From Azolla caroliniana (taxonomy: Eukaryota > Polypodiophyta), in NCBI GenBank assembly GCA_043228905.1, contig JBHGNT010000007.1, forward strand, positions 21,390,001 to 21,454,000: DNA of 64,000 nt. Reading direction: 5' to 3'. Position 1 is the stretch's first letter. Each line of letters begins with the position of its first letter. The notes beneath the pieces were generated by a model. It did no database searches. It was not told where the DNA came from and was given only the letters and a program-made list of their open reading frames with translations. Shown in pieces: positions 41,184 to 52,083 of this stretch. The translations under genes and the position numbers were made by a program.

Positions 41184-43251
41184 TCGGGATTGCTCATGAA
41201 CTGGCTTACCAATCCGACTACATATCCGATATCCGGCCAGGTACATACCATCGTGTACATCAAGCTTCCAATGATAGAGGCATATGGTATCTTCATCATA
41301 TTCGTCTTCTCCGTCTTTGTCCTTGGGCTTTGTTTTCCGGATTGCTTGGAGTTTCCTCTGTTTGTTCCGAATCCGAATCCGATTCGGGATCTTGTCCAGT
41401 TCCAGTGTCTTCTTCTTCTTCTTCTTCGGTTGGTTTAGTTTATTGTCTGAATCCGTCCGGTTTTTCGAGTGTCATCCGGTTACTGGCTAATATTCGGTTT
41501 TCAATTGGGTAGGTCCTTGTGTCCTCAAACCGGTTTTCACTGGATGATCCACAGTTCATCATCTTCTTCTCCAACTCCCAGTCAACAATGGTCCTATCTT
41601 CCATGAAAACTATGTCCCGACTCCGGAACACCTTCTTGTCGACCAGATCCCACACCAGGTAACCGAACTCATCGAATATGCATGGCCTGGACTTCGGATC
41701 CAACTTTGTCTCTTGTTCTTTGCAACATGCACATATGCAAGACACCTGAACACCTTTAGATGCCGGTAAGGCACGTCCTTACCGGTCCATAATCTTTGCG
41801 GCGTGTCTCCGTCCAAGGGTACCGAGGGTGATCTGTTTATCACGTAAGTCTCCATCATCAGCACCTCAGTCCAAAACGTCTTGGGTAACTTGGCATGTGC
41901 TAGCTTGCTGCAGACTCTCTCCATTATGGTCCGGCTCATCCGTTCAGCCAACCTGTTTAGTTCCGGTGTCTTCAGCACGGTAAATTTGATTTGGATTCCC
42001 TTCGACTGACAGTACTCCTCGAACTGCCCTCGGTATTCACCTCTGTTGTCTGCTCGAACCGCCTTCAACTTTTGACTACTTTCTCTTTCCACTCTCGCGT
42101 GGAGTTCCTTGAAGACGGATAGCACCCGATCCTTTGTCTTCAATGGTGAGACCAACAACTTCCGGCTGTGGTCATCTATGAATGTCACGAAGTACTAGGA
42201 TTCGACATGTGACTTTGTGTCCACTTGACACACATTGGTATGCACCATCTCCAGTGGGGCATTTTGTCTCATCGGTGGTCTTGACCGGAAGGAGGTTCGG
42301 TTTTGCTTGCCGGCTAAGAAATTGGTGCACTTCTCAAGATTCATGTCTTTCACGTTCGGAATGAGGTTGTCTTCGACAAGTCTCTTCATCCCCTTTTGGC
42401 TCATATGACACAGTCTCTTGTGCCATAGCTCACCAGCAGTGTCAGTTGCTACGTTCACTTCTTCCCGGCATATCTGGGCATGCATCAAGTACAGTGCGTT
42501 GACCTTCCGGGCACGAGCTACTATTAGGCTCCCTTTGCTAAACTTCATAACTCCGTTCCGGATGCTAACAGTGTACCCTTCATCATCTAGCTGACCGACT
42601 AATATCAGGTTTAGTCGAACCTCCGGAATGTAAGACATCCTTTAACAACAACTTGCATTTGGTTGATGTCGTCAACAACACATCTCCAATGTCGACAATT
42701 CGTCATGTACCTTCATTCCCCATCCGGACACAACCATGATCACCGGTTGTGTAGGATGAGAAGCATTTTTTATTGGGTGTCAGGTGGAATGACGCTCCGG
42801 AATCGACAACCCAAGTTGTCTCGTTGCTGACAAGTTTTAACTCATTCTCCTCGGTAATGAGCATAAGTCTTTCTTCACTTGTCGCAATCACCGACGTTCC
42901 TTTCCGATCCGGGCCACTCCGGTCCAAACTCTTCTTTGAATCGGTAGTGCCAATTTCTTTCTCTTTCCGGAAATGCCGACAGTTCTTTTGAAAGTGCCCC
43001 GACTTCCCACAGTAGAAGCACGTTGGCCTCCCCCTTGACTTCGACCTCGTCCCGGATTTGTCCCGGATTTGGGGACTCTGATACAAGCCTCTTCCTCGGT
43101 TGTGGTCATCTTCCATGACGAAGGCCTTCAGATCGGTTCGGTACTCCTGGTCCTTCCGGTGAGCTTCGTCATCTAGTAGGCTTGATTCTACCCTTGCTAG
43201 GGACAACAACTTTCCTTCAGGCCTGGCGTTGCCCAACATTACAACTAACGT
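41184..43251 (-). pseudogene. Copia-G polyprotein: gag C-part to linker
   Basis: On the minus strand gag begins mid-protein (LVVMLGNARPEGK). The knuckle CFYCGKSGHFQKNC is intact (near 42985-43027) and so is the protease DSGASFHL (near 42790). Integrase shows CHMSQKGMKRL, HTNVCQ (first core Asp replaced by Asn), RADNRGEY and NRLAERMS. After the acidic EEEEED linker (about 41400) nearly all RT is deleted, leaving MMKIPYASIIGSLMYTMV. Frameshifts occur near 42650 and 41700, and a TAG at 42196-42198. Confidence 0.82.
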
Positions 43252-43991
43252 TGTCGTGAAGATTCCGGGCCATAAGCGGAAACAAGGTGAAACGCGTAGG
43301 GACACTGGTGTACGCAAGTGCACACCTCAAGGGAATTAAATAGGACAAGTACTAGGCATGAGTATAAGGAGGGGTACTAGGTAGTTAGAGCATTAAAGAA
43401 GATATAGACATCGCATAAGTAGGGAGAGTTACGAGGAGAGTAAATTAGGGGAGAGAATCTAGGACGAAAAGTGACGGGTCATGAATGCTTGTAACGGTCG
43501 CCCCTTGTGCTACAAAAGGGGCGACCTTTGACTGTCTTCGGGATGCCATCTAGAGGAAAGGATATACAGAGAAGGACCGACGACTGATTGCGGAAGAAGG
43601 CGCTTCCCCTGCTCGCGTTAGACGCCCGAATGCTCCCGACCTGGGGATCGACCTTCTGCACACCGACGTCTCTTTGTATTTGGCTTTTACGAAGCTCTAC
43701 ATTCCATCGCCGGCTCTGATCCGGTTGTATTCACCTGCAGCACCACACACTTGCGTTGTTTAATAGAAACCCTTTTTCTCCTAACATACGTCGTGCCTAG
43801 TGTATTTGACCGTGTCTGTGTCCACGCACGAATCTCTTACTCTCTCCCGAGCGCTATCCTTACCTGTTTTCCCGTGGTCCCAAGGCCTACTCGGTCTCTA
43901 AACACCCCCCCTCCTCGCTTTCTTGATTCCTTGGTTCAAGACCCCCATGGTCCTGCTCGACTTCTACGCATCCGCGAGGATAACCTCGACA
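43252..43991 (+). repeat. 5' LTR of Gypsy-H
   Basis: The 740 bases run TGTCGTGAAGATTCC to AACCTCGACA. A strong inverted repeat lies at about 43497-43530 (GGTCGCCCCTT, seven-base loop, then AAAGGGGCGACC). The first 432 bases match 50114-50545 with roughly 15-20 differences by eye. Confidence 0.85.
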
Positions 43992-43995
43992 TCTT

Positions 43996-44013
43996 TGGTG
44001 AACTAGACGTGAA
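43996..44013 (+). other. Decayed tRNA-Trp primer site of Gypsy-H
   Basis: TGGTGAACTAGACGTGAA differs at two positions from the perfect site of Gypsy-B and has the same four-base spacing from the LTR. Confidence 0.7.
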
Positions 44014-44037
44014 GAAGGGCGGCAAAGGAATCTGGAG

Positions 44038-45000
44038 ATGAGAGGAAGCGAACTTGTAGAAGTGATGGCGGTGGCGGTAGACTGCTTGGTTAGTGCTTGC
44101 GAGGGCGCAAGTGCCCTCGACCGGGCCATAGAGGCAACAATCGGCAAGATAGGCTGGTTCGGCGGAAAGGACGCCACGAGTTACTTAGAGGCCTACAAAT
44201 CTGAAATGCAGATGAGGAACATACCCGAAGATAGACGGCTAGCGGGGTTTCCCTGGGTCATAACACCGCACATCCATACAGAGATGGTCAAGATACAAGC
44301 GGGCTGTCACGATTGGGCGGAGTTCGCAGAGGAAGTTCTCGAGAGGTGCAGCTATGATGATTCGCTCTGGCTATTGAGAAAGGATTTTATGGACTGGGTC
44401 AACAACCCCAACAAGGGTCAGAACGCTTCTACGCTCCTCCAGGAATTCGAGTCACGGTTCACACGACTCTCTAGGTTGGACCGAACCGTGCTTGAAACGA
44501 GCAAGGTTCTATTTTTTGTCACTTCGTTCAACTCACGCGTCCGGGAAAGCGTGGGTCTTCTTCTGGAAACCAACCGAGGCCTCACGACTGACTGGGCGAC
44601 CGTCAAGGAAGTATGCAGTAGGATTGACAAACGCCGGGACCGGAAAGAAAAGGGGTCCTCTTCGGTCGGACCGGCTATTGAAATCTGGGCCGAACCAATG
44701 CTGACCTGAATGGAAGAAACGAGGAGGTGGCTCGAGCTAGGCCCACCCCCAGCGAACATAGTCGCGGGACCTGCAGGTGGCACTGGACTAGAAGAATTGA
44801 TAAGGATGGTGCGCGACCTCCAGATCGCCCAGACCCGACAAAGCGACGAAGGTTAGCCGCGCGACCGGCCACCACAGAGGTGGGTATGGTGCGATGCCAC
44901 CGGACATGCCCGGAGAGAATGCGCTGACTTCGGAGAAGCGCTCAGGAGTAATGTAGTGTACCTTTCGAATGGCAAGGTACATGCAAGCGACACATGAAGA
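44038..45000 (+). pseudogene. Gypsy-H gag, N-terminal part
   Basis: Met at 44038 opens a frame with FGGKDATSYLEAY, DWAEFAEEVLER, FVTSFNSRVRES and GLTTDWATVK. Stops occur at 44707 (TGA), about 44855 (TAG) and about 44995 (TGA). The knuckle reads WVWCDATGHARREC, so the first Cys of the B knuckle is lost. The frame is the same as that of the protease ORF that follows, which shows that gag and protease were one ORF in this family. Confidence 0.82.
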
Positions 45001-46122
45001 TTGCTCGACACGAATTTTAGACGAGGTGGCATGAAGAGGCAAATGGAAGAAGCCACAGCCTGGCACGTCGAAGCCATCCACTATTCGGCTTTGACCAGCA
45101 TACGCGTAGGGGAGAAAATGACCAAACCCGATTCCAAATCTGGGTTCTGGCTGGTCGTTCTCGAGACCTTGTCCGGACAAAAGTTGCAGAAGGAGGAAGC
45201 GGAGCACGTAGAAGAACATGTTCACGAAGTTACCGGGTGGAGCGACCCTGTTGAAGAAAGCACCGGCTTTGTGGAGGCCACTTGTAGAAACTATGAAGCC
45301 CTGATCGACGAAAGGCGAGCGGGAAAAACCGGGGGAGCGGGCCCATCGGGGAAGCAGGACACACGAAGCGCAACCAAAAAGCACGATGCCACTCCGAGCT
45401 TCGACTTAAGCTTGGAGATAGAGAAAACAACGAACCTACAAAAGGTTCTAGAGGAGCGAGTTCTCGACAGTTGCATGGAGCTCACGCTTAGGGAAGTGCT
45501 TGGCATAGCAAGAACGGAGTTCCACGACAACATCGTGGACCTCGTGAAGAGAAAGCGTCTCGCAACGGAACCAGAGCCCGAGAAGCCAGTTGAGGTAAGG
45601 GGGGCACTCCTTGATGAGATAGCCATGGAAAATGAGCTTGCGGAGAGCCACTACGCCAAACTACACTGGGCAAGAGCTACAACAGAAACCCCGGTTCGTA
45701 TCGGCAATGTCAAGGAACCGGTGCTGGCGTTAATCGATCATGGGTCGGAAATTAACTTGATGTCCATGGACTTCTACAAAAAGGGGAATTGGCCGATCAA
45801 TACCAAACATGGGTGGAGGATACGCGCGGCTACAAGAGCCACAGAAGAACTACACGGGGCTTGCCCGAACGTTAGGGTGAGTGTCAGGGACGTCGACATA
45901 AACCAACACTTTTTCGTGCAAGAGACGTCCTCTCACCCAGTCATCCTTGGGGAACCATACATCACGGCGGCTAGAATGGAAATGAAAGTGTTGGACAATG
46001 GTTTAGCCTACGCGAGGGTCAAAAGTCAGGATGGTTGTCACTTCGTTCAATTTTTGACCGTTCGAAAGAACCACGAACGAAATCGGGACACCGTCGGAAA
46101 TGATAACAAGCCGGATTTTTAA
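45001..46122 (+). CDS. Gypsy-H gag C-part and aspartic protease
   Basis: An open frame of 373 codons contains EVTGWSDPVEE, LTLREVLGIA, the active-site segment LALIDHGSEINLM (D-H-G at 45736-45744) and HPVILGEPYI. It ends at TAA 46120-46122 within GGATTTTTAAAA. The D-H-G triplet is shared with Gypsy-B. It is open but belongs to an otherwise dead element. Confidence 0.75.
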   Translation: MLDTNFRRGGMKRQMEEATAWHVEAIHYSALTSIRVGEKMTKPDSKSGFWLVVLETLSGQKLQKEEAEHVEEHVHEVTGWSDPVEESTGFVEATCRNYEALIDERRAGKTGGAGPSGKQDTRSATKKHDATPSFDLSLEIEKTTNLQKVLEERVLDSCMELTLREVLGIARTEFHDNIVDLVKRKRLATEPEPEKPVEVRGALLDEIAMENELAESHYAKLHWARATTETPVRIGNVKEPVLALIDHGSEINLMSMDFYKKGNWPINTKHGWRIRAATRATEELHGACPNVRVSVRDVDINQHFFVQETSSHPVILGEPYITAARMEMKVLDNGLAYARVKSQDGCHFVQFLTVRKNHERNRDTVGNDNKPDF

Positions 46123-46124
46123 AA
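46113..46124 (+). promoter_or_regulatory. Candidate -1 frameshift site of Gypsy-H
   Basis: GGATTTTTAAAA: protease is read GAT-TTT-TAA and pol continues in the -1 frame as GGA-TTT-TTA-AAA. The arrangement is the same as at 11870-11881 in Gypsy-B. Confidence 0.5.
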
Positions 46125-48606
46125 AGGGCTATCAAGGCGTGGGGCCGCGATAGTCCGGATAACCAGAAAGCTCCCCACACCTGTAAAATAGGTAGGAAAG
46201 TTTTGTTCTCCGACAACGGAGGATGTACCATAGTCAGCATCAGTGGCCGAGAAAGAAAATAGGCCGAGATACGCTTAAAGGCATGTGGAGCCTTGAGCCG
46301 CGATGAAGGAATTGGGGAAGCCGTGGAGGCAGTCTCGTTTGATGACACCCTCGGTGAAATCGGGAAGGTAGTCGAAGGAGGTCTAAGCGAAGACTGAGTC
46401 ATACCGGTCAACTCGATCGACATGTATGAAGTCATTGCGGACTTCGAAAGAGGAACCCGGGCACATCGGATTGCCTGAGTAGACACGAAATACAAGATTG
46501 TGAACCGGAAGGTGAAGCCCGTTGCGGCTCCCTTGCCGGAGGGCAATTGGGAACAAATATAGGGGGTCGCTACCGATCCCAGCTTGCGGGATCCGGCCAG
46601 CATAGGGCACCGTTTCACTGACAAAACACTATGAGAGCTAAAGATCGGTGGGGGTGGTTTCCTGCTGCAGACGGAAGAGGATCGGTTCAGAAGGATGCTC
46701 GAAAGGCACGGAAAGGCCTTCGCATTCTGACCAGGAGAGATCGGGTGCATCAATCCCACCATCGTCGAGCCAATGGTAATCTTTACGGTACCGCACGTAT
46801 CATGGAGCCTCAAGCCAATCCAAGTACCAAGGGCTCACATGCCAATGCTGATGGAGCTCCTTAAACAAAAAGTAGAGCTGGGCATCCTCGAATCATCGAG
46901 TGCCCCCTATTCTAACTGGTGGTTTATGGTATTGAAGAAGAACGGTACGCTACGGTTCATCCAGAACTTACAATCGGTCAACAAAGTGACCATCCGTAAT
47001 ACAGGAGTCAGACCGTCGATCGATGAGTTCGCGGAAGCCTTCGCTGGAAGGTCCATATACTCGGTCGGAGACCTTTACTCAGGATACGACCAATTCCAGC
47101 TGGCCATGGAAAGCAGGAACCATATACTCGGTCTAGTTTGGATGTGCACCTTACCACAAGGAGGAACCAACTCGGTTGCACACATGGTGAATGCTATGAA
47201 CAGAGTTCTGAGGGACTGCATTCCGGACATCACCATGCCTTTCCTGGATGACATCCCTATCAAGGGGTGTCAAGAGGACACCAAGGATGAGTCGATTGGC
47301 GCGGACGGGTGCCGAAGGTTTGTCACGGACCACATTGCCAATTGCAAAAAGATACTACAGAGGCTCGAAGGCGCGCGGCTTACCTTTTCGGGAGAGAAGT
47401 CGGCCTTCGAGCGACAAGAGATATTAGTGGTTGGCCACCTATGTGGGTCGTATGGCCGGAAGCCATCACCGACTAAGGTAGAGGCCATCTCGGTAATGAG
47501 GGAGGAGTGCGGATCCGTCATAGAGGTTTGACGATTCTTAGGGGCATGCGCCTTCTACCACATATGGATCCCTCACTACGCGCACGTCGCCGAACCTCTC
47601 TACGATCTGCTAAAGAAGAGTAGGAAATTCGAATGGGCAAAGGAACATACGTAGGCAATTTGGAGGCTAAAACGAACGCTCGCCGCAGCACTGGCTTTGC
47701 GCAAAGAGGAATACGCATCAAGTAGTCCGGTCTACATCACATCGGACACCAGCTTGACCGGGATTGGATGGGTTGTGAATCAAGAGGGCGAAGACGACAC
47801 GTGCTTCCCTATCTGGTTCGGTGCGAAGGTACTAAGTGAACGATAGCGAGGATACGCGCAAGTCAAGCGCGAGCTGTGGGGTATCGTTTCGGCGGTTAAG
47901 GTCGACAAAGGCTACTTGATCGGGGCAAAAGTAATTATAGAAACGAACTGCCTGCCGATTCTCGTTATGGTCTCCGGATGCGCGACCCCCGACCTAGCCA
48001 TGCTCAGGTGGATTGCGTACATCAAGTCCCTGAACCCGGAGATACGACACATCTCTGGTAAAGAAAGCTCCATGGCCGACATGCTTTCCAGAGCAAGATT
48101 CGAGGACGAGGACGGCATGGTATCGGAGAACGAAGAAGTCGGCGCAGACTTCTTCAAATCGGCGAGGATGAATTTAAAAAGACGAAGCACTCCACCAGTG
48201 AATGAATTCGACGAAGACGGCTACGACGGAGAATGGCTTCTAATCGGGAAGTTTCTGAAGACAATGACAGCGGACGTCTCAATGACTAGGGAGGAGGCCG
48301 GACAGCTCCGGAAGAAGGCGTACAGATATTTCCTACGGAACGGGAAAATCTGGAGGGTCCTAAAAAGGCGAAACGATGCACCGCTCCGGATAATAGCGCG
48401 GACGAATGACCAGCAGAAGCTAATGTCGGAGTTCCACAAGAGCCCTTGGTCTGGACACCGGGGTACATGGGCTACATTCGAGAAGTTAAAGGAAAAATAG
48501 TAGTGGCCCAACATGTACAAGAGCGTGCATGAGTTCGTGTCTACGTGCGAAAGCTGCCAGATGCACTCGGTGGTTTGGCACCGCGACGAACTACACCCGA
48601 CTTATT

Positions 48607-49354
48607 TGACGGGAACTAAAACGCTCCTTATGCGCAACGCTCGGCCACAACCGAGCTTAGAATCATACACAGAAAATGGGAAATAAAATGCACGAACCAA
48701 TGGAGAGAAGAGTACGCAGGATGTTTAACGTGGAAAACCTTGAGAGGGAAAAACCACGGCAGTCCACTGACTGCTAACTATCACTATGTCACGAATGTAC
48801 AAACAATGAGCTCACGGAGGCAACAACCTCACGCTCACGATCTTCGCCATAGGCGGCGGTTACAACAGAGGCAACGACCTCTTTCTCTCTCTCTCTCTCT
48901 CTCTGTACACAGTTACGCGCTCTATCTCCTTGCACCAACAAGAAAATGACAACAACTACAACCTAAAAGTTTGCCCTAAGTCATATTTATACTAATATGA
49001 CTTTTCGGCTATTTACAAATATAGCCTTGATGGACTCTCAGAAACATATTTACGAATATGTCTCTTCATCCGGTGAGCATTCCTCACCGGGTCTACACCA
49101 TCCGGCTCTCCGTAGCCGGGTACTCCTCATCCAGTCTTCACCGGGTCTGCACCATGCCGGCTCTCCGTAGCCGGGTACTCCTCATCCGGTCTTCACCGGG
49201 TCTGCACCATCCGGCTCTCCGTAGCCGGGTACTCCTCATCCGGTCTTCACCGGGTCTGCACCATCCAGCTCTCCGTAGCCGGGTACTCCTCATCCGGTTT
49301 CGGCCGAGGCATTGTTCTTCTCCCTTCCCATCCGGAGGGACCTATCTCCCAACA
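48607..49354 (-). repeat. Solo copia LTR P inside Gypsy-H
   Basis: On the minus strand it starts TGTTGGGAGATAGG and resembles the LTRs of Copia-C, D and G. It has the CTCGGCCACAACCGAG segment, a GA/CT microsatellite, TATA-like and palindrome pair. The flanking TTAT is repeated (48602-48605 and 49355-49358). Removing it restores ELHPTYPPTVHFKW of the integrase. No internal region remains, so it arose by LTR-LTR recombination. Confidence 0.85.
49085..49305 (-). repeat. 51-base tandem repeat in solo LTR P
   Basis: There are about four units of TCTTCACCGGGTCTGCACCA then TCCGGCTCTCCGTAGCCGGG then TACTCCTCATCCG. It lies in U3 at the same place as the 27-base array of Copia-C. Confidence 0.85.
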
Positions 49355-50040
49355 TTATCCTCCAACCGTGCACTTCAAGTGGATGATTGACTTAGTTACG
49401 ATGCCGATGGGCGAAGGGCAAAAGCGATACCTAGTGCTGGCTAGAGAGGACCTAACCAACCAGGTAGAGGGACGAGCACTAACGAACAATACCACCGCGG
49501 CAGTATGTAAGTTTTTGATCGAGGATGTCATATGCTGATACGGGTGCGTGGGGAAAATCGTGGCTGATCGAGGAGAGCTAGACGCGGAAGAGGCCGAGGA
49601 ACTGTTCAATTGGTTAGGCGTAAAACTGTGCCTCACAACGTCGTACAACCCGGAGGCCAATGGAAAGATTGAACAGGGCCACGGTCCGATCGTAAAGGCC
49701 ATTGTATGCGCGTGCGAAGGTTGAGTCGGCAACTGGCCGAGGTTGCTCCCATATGCATTGTGGGCGGACAGGACCACCCACAGTCCGATGACAGGGTACA
49801 TACCGGTGGAACTAATGTACGGATAGAAACCCATCATGCCAGTTGAGAGAACGATCGCCTCGTGGATGGCAATAGATTGGTCTAGCGAAATGAGCAGAGA
49901 AGAGCTGCTAGCGGATATCGACGGGACGTGGATAACGACTCTGGTGGCTGGGAAGCGGATAAAATCCTTCAAGAGATGGAACAAAGCAGAACCGAACCCA
50001 AGAGCCGAAAGCGCCAGTTCAGGAGAGGATGACGAGTGAC

Positions 50041-50113
50041 CGATGGCCCGGAATCCCTCACTAAATTTGCAATCCGGCACATACCGGAGGATGTGCGGTT
50101 TAGTGAGGATGGA
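50041..50113 (+). other. Gypsy-H 3' untranslated region and purine tract
   Basis: Seventy-three bases lie between the end of the pol frame and the 3' LTR. The tract AGTGAGGATGGA directly precedes the LTR. Confidence 0.5.
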
Positions 50114-50545
50114 TGTCGTGAAGATTCTGGGCCATAAGCGGAAACAAGGTGAAACGCGTAGGGACACCGGTGTACACGAGTGCACACCTCGAGGGAATTA
50201 AATAGGACAAGTACTAGGCATGAGTATAAGGAGGGGTACTAGGTAGTTAGAGCATTAAAGAAGATATAGACATCACATAAGTAGGGAGAGTTACGAGGAG
50301 AGTAAATCAGGGGAGAGAATCTAGGACGAAAAGTGACGGGTCATGAATGCTTGTAACGGTCGACCTTTGTGTTACAAAAAGGGCGACCTTTGACTGTCTT
50401 CGGGATGCCATCTAGAGGAAAGGATATACAGAGAAGGACCGACGACTGATCGCGGAAGAAGGTGCTTCCCTTGTTCGCGTCAAATGCCCGAATGCTCCCG
50501 ACTTGGGGATCGACCTTCTGCACACCGACGTCTCTTTGTATTTGG
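50114..50545 (+). repeat. Truncated 3' LTR of Gypsy-H
   Basis: It matches the first 432 bases of the 5' LTR and stops abruptly after TGTATTTGG, where Copia-A-family sequence begins. The R-U5 part is missing. Confidence 0.85.
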
Positions 50546-51101
50546 GGTCGAAGCGCGGGGAGTCAAACAGGCCGAGGAGCGCGAGCGAGGCGTGGAGCCA
50601 GGAGGAACCAGAGCAGTGATCCGGATGATCCTTAAGAGCCTCAAGTTGATCTTGAGGGGGAGTGTTGAGAGACAAGCTCAACATCGGCCGGATCGGTTGA
50701 GTAAGCCGAGGACCAGATCGGTTAGGACTGATCGGTTAGGCCGGACCGATGCGTAAAACGGATACGCAGACTGGTGCGTAGGAAGGCCGTATCGGTGCAT
50801 AAACCGAAAGGCCGTTAGAGAGATATTCCTCGTAAGGAATAGTTTTGGGAGTAAGAGTTGAGGCTCATTTATGAGCATTCAAGTACTGTCAGTACTTGTG
50901 TCAGCCCATTGTCAGGGCTTGTATAAAAGGTGCTCACTGAGCACGATGTATGTACAGAGTGTTAGTTTTTTGAATTGATTTTTCCTGTGTGTGTTCTCTC
51001 TCTGTCTCTCCCATGCGTACTGTGCAAACCTAAGCTTTCCATTAAACTTGCATTTTCTGCTATTCGGTTTCCTATATTGCTTCCGCACGCCATTCTTTCC
51101 A
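50546..51101 (+). mobile_element. Fragment A2: Copia-A-family 3' end and LTR
   Basis: 50546-50662 corresponds to 15226-15338 of Copia-A, the end of the basic C-terminal extension and the purine tract CTTGAGGGGGAG. 50663-51101 is a related LTR (TGTTGAGAGACAAGC to ATTCTTTCCA) with about 50 extra bases of a GATCGGTTAGGCC/GCGTAAAACGGATACGC-type duplication. It has no target duplication. It joins the Gypsy-H LTR on the left and remnant I on the right. Confidence 0.8.
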
Positions 51102-51200
51102 CTTCTGGTCCAGGACCTCGGTGGTCCTGCTTCATTTCGTGAACACGCGAAGATTTCCTCGACATCTATTTGGTGATCCCAACGTGAAGAAGCGGTAGGA
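51102..51200 (+). other. LTR end and primer site of remnant I
   Basis: 51102-51164 resembles the last bases of the Gypsy-H LTR (GGTCCTGCTTC to CCTCGACA) at about 70% by eye. TGGTGATCCCAACGTGAAG at 51171-51189 is a decayed tRNA-Trp site with the same spacing. Confidence 0.6.
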
Positions 51201-52083
51201 AGGATCAAGGCGAGGATCGACCGATACTTAGAGATGGAATCCTCAAGGAATCAAGCAGGAGAGTTCGAAAGAATGATGATAATTTTCGAACAAATGATAT
51301 GAGATTTCGGGACAACGATGCAAGCGTGGAGAAGGTTGTCGATCGTGTAGTGGAGCTTGTGGGTCAATTTGAAGGAAGGAACATTACGAAGTTCCTTGAT
51401 GCATACAAAAGGGAGATGAATCAGAGGGACGTATCTGAAGCATGCTAAATCTCAAGTTTCAAGAGAGTTGTCGCCAACAACATCCAAAGGTGAGTCATCA
51501 AGCTTCAAGAAGGGAAGGCAACATGGTCCGAGTTCGAGAAAGCAATATTAGCAGAGTTCGTGACAGAAGATTTGTTGAGGATGACTTGACATGTCTTGAT
51601 GAAGTGGATAGAGTAGGAAAATAAGAAGATGAGAACCTCAAGGGTATATGACTAGTTCGACCAGATATTTAGTCTCCTCCCTACTACAGAGCAAGTGTTG
51701 CTTGAGGAGGACAAGACTTTGTACTTCTGGAAAGCTGTGGATATGAAGGATAGATGAGAATTGGGGACTCTCCTCGAAGATGATACCCAAGTGAACGGGC
51801 TTGTGGCAGACATGGCTACGGCGAAGAGAGCGTGCAACAAGATCGATAGGCGTCATCAATGGCTTGATGATATTGACTTGGTAAGGTCAAGCGTAGAAAA
51901 AACAAGACCATCTAAAGAAGTTGAGCTGCCTAAACAAAGAAACCTACATGAAAAGAAGATTGATGATGACTCAAGGACGGATAAGGCCACTTTCATGGAG
52001 GACAAATGTTTCGGAACACACATCGTGTTCAAAACATCGGATGTTGAAGGATCAAGAGAGATAAAGAGTGTGAGGTTGACATG
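51201..52083 (+). pseudogene. Remnant I: gypsy-type gag of the B/H family
   Basis: Broken frames show the family landmarks: VVELVGQFEGRNITKFLDAYKREM (compare FSGKDATSYLASYRAEM in B) near 51345-51420, WSEFEKAILAEF near 51525, and WKAVDMKDR, LGTLLEDD and MATAKRACNKIDRR at 51730-51850. Stops and frame changes occur near 51450, 51586, 51620 and 51757. The last stretch is open to 52083. No pol is recognisable downstream. Confidence 0.65.

Larger units (their letters stand above)
38584..43251 (-). mobile_element. Copia-G, truncated minus-strand copia
   Basis: It has the 3' LTR (38584-39205), RNase H, a large deletion of RT, integrase, protease and part of gag, all on the minus strand. It belongs to the family of Copia-C and D. 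The 5' part of gag and the 5' LTR are missing where Gypsy-H starts at 43252. Insertion N (39764-41183) splits it near the RT/RNase H junction. It is inserted into Copia-E gag. Confidence 0.85.
46123..50040 (+). pseudogene. Gypsy-H pol: RT, RNase H, integrase
   Basis: This is in the -1 frame relative to protease. RT has LRFIQNLQSVN, LPQGGTNSVAHM and PFLDDIP (FLDD 47241-47252). RNase H includes TSDTSLTGIGW. Integrase begins before the solo LTR P (HKSPWSGHRGTWATF, CESCQMHS) and resumes after it (FKWMIDLVTMPMG, VADRGELDAEEAEE, NGKIEQGHG). There are at least twelve nonsense codons, for example near 46261, 46396, 46477, 46632, 46728, 47529, 47653, 47845 and 48498. About 90 codons are deleted near 49910, before VAGKRIKSF. 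Confidence 0.85.
43252..50545 (+). mobile_element. Gypsy-H, decayed relative of Gypsy-B
   Basis: It has a 5' LTR (43252-43991), tRNA-Trp-type primer site, gag, protease, pol, purine tract and a truncated 3' LTR (50114-50545), on the plus strand. Protein similarity to Gypsy-B is high throughout. It has many more stops than B and a solo copia LTR (48607-49354) inside integrase. It starts inside Copia-G gag, but the far flank is lost because the 3' LTR is cut by fragment A2. Confidence 0.88.

Noticed and set aside
49058-49390. CRISPR-like regular repeats
   Set aside because: The 51-base units are directly tandem without unique spacers and lie in the U3 of a copia LTR.
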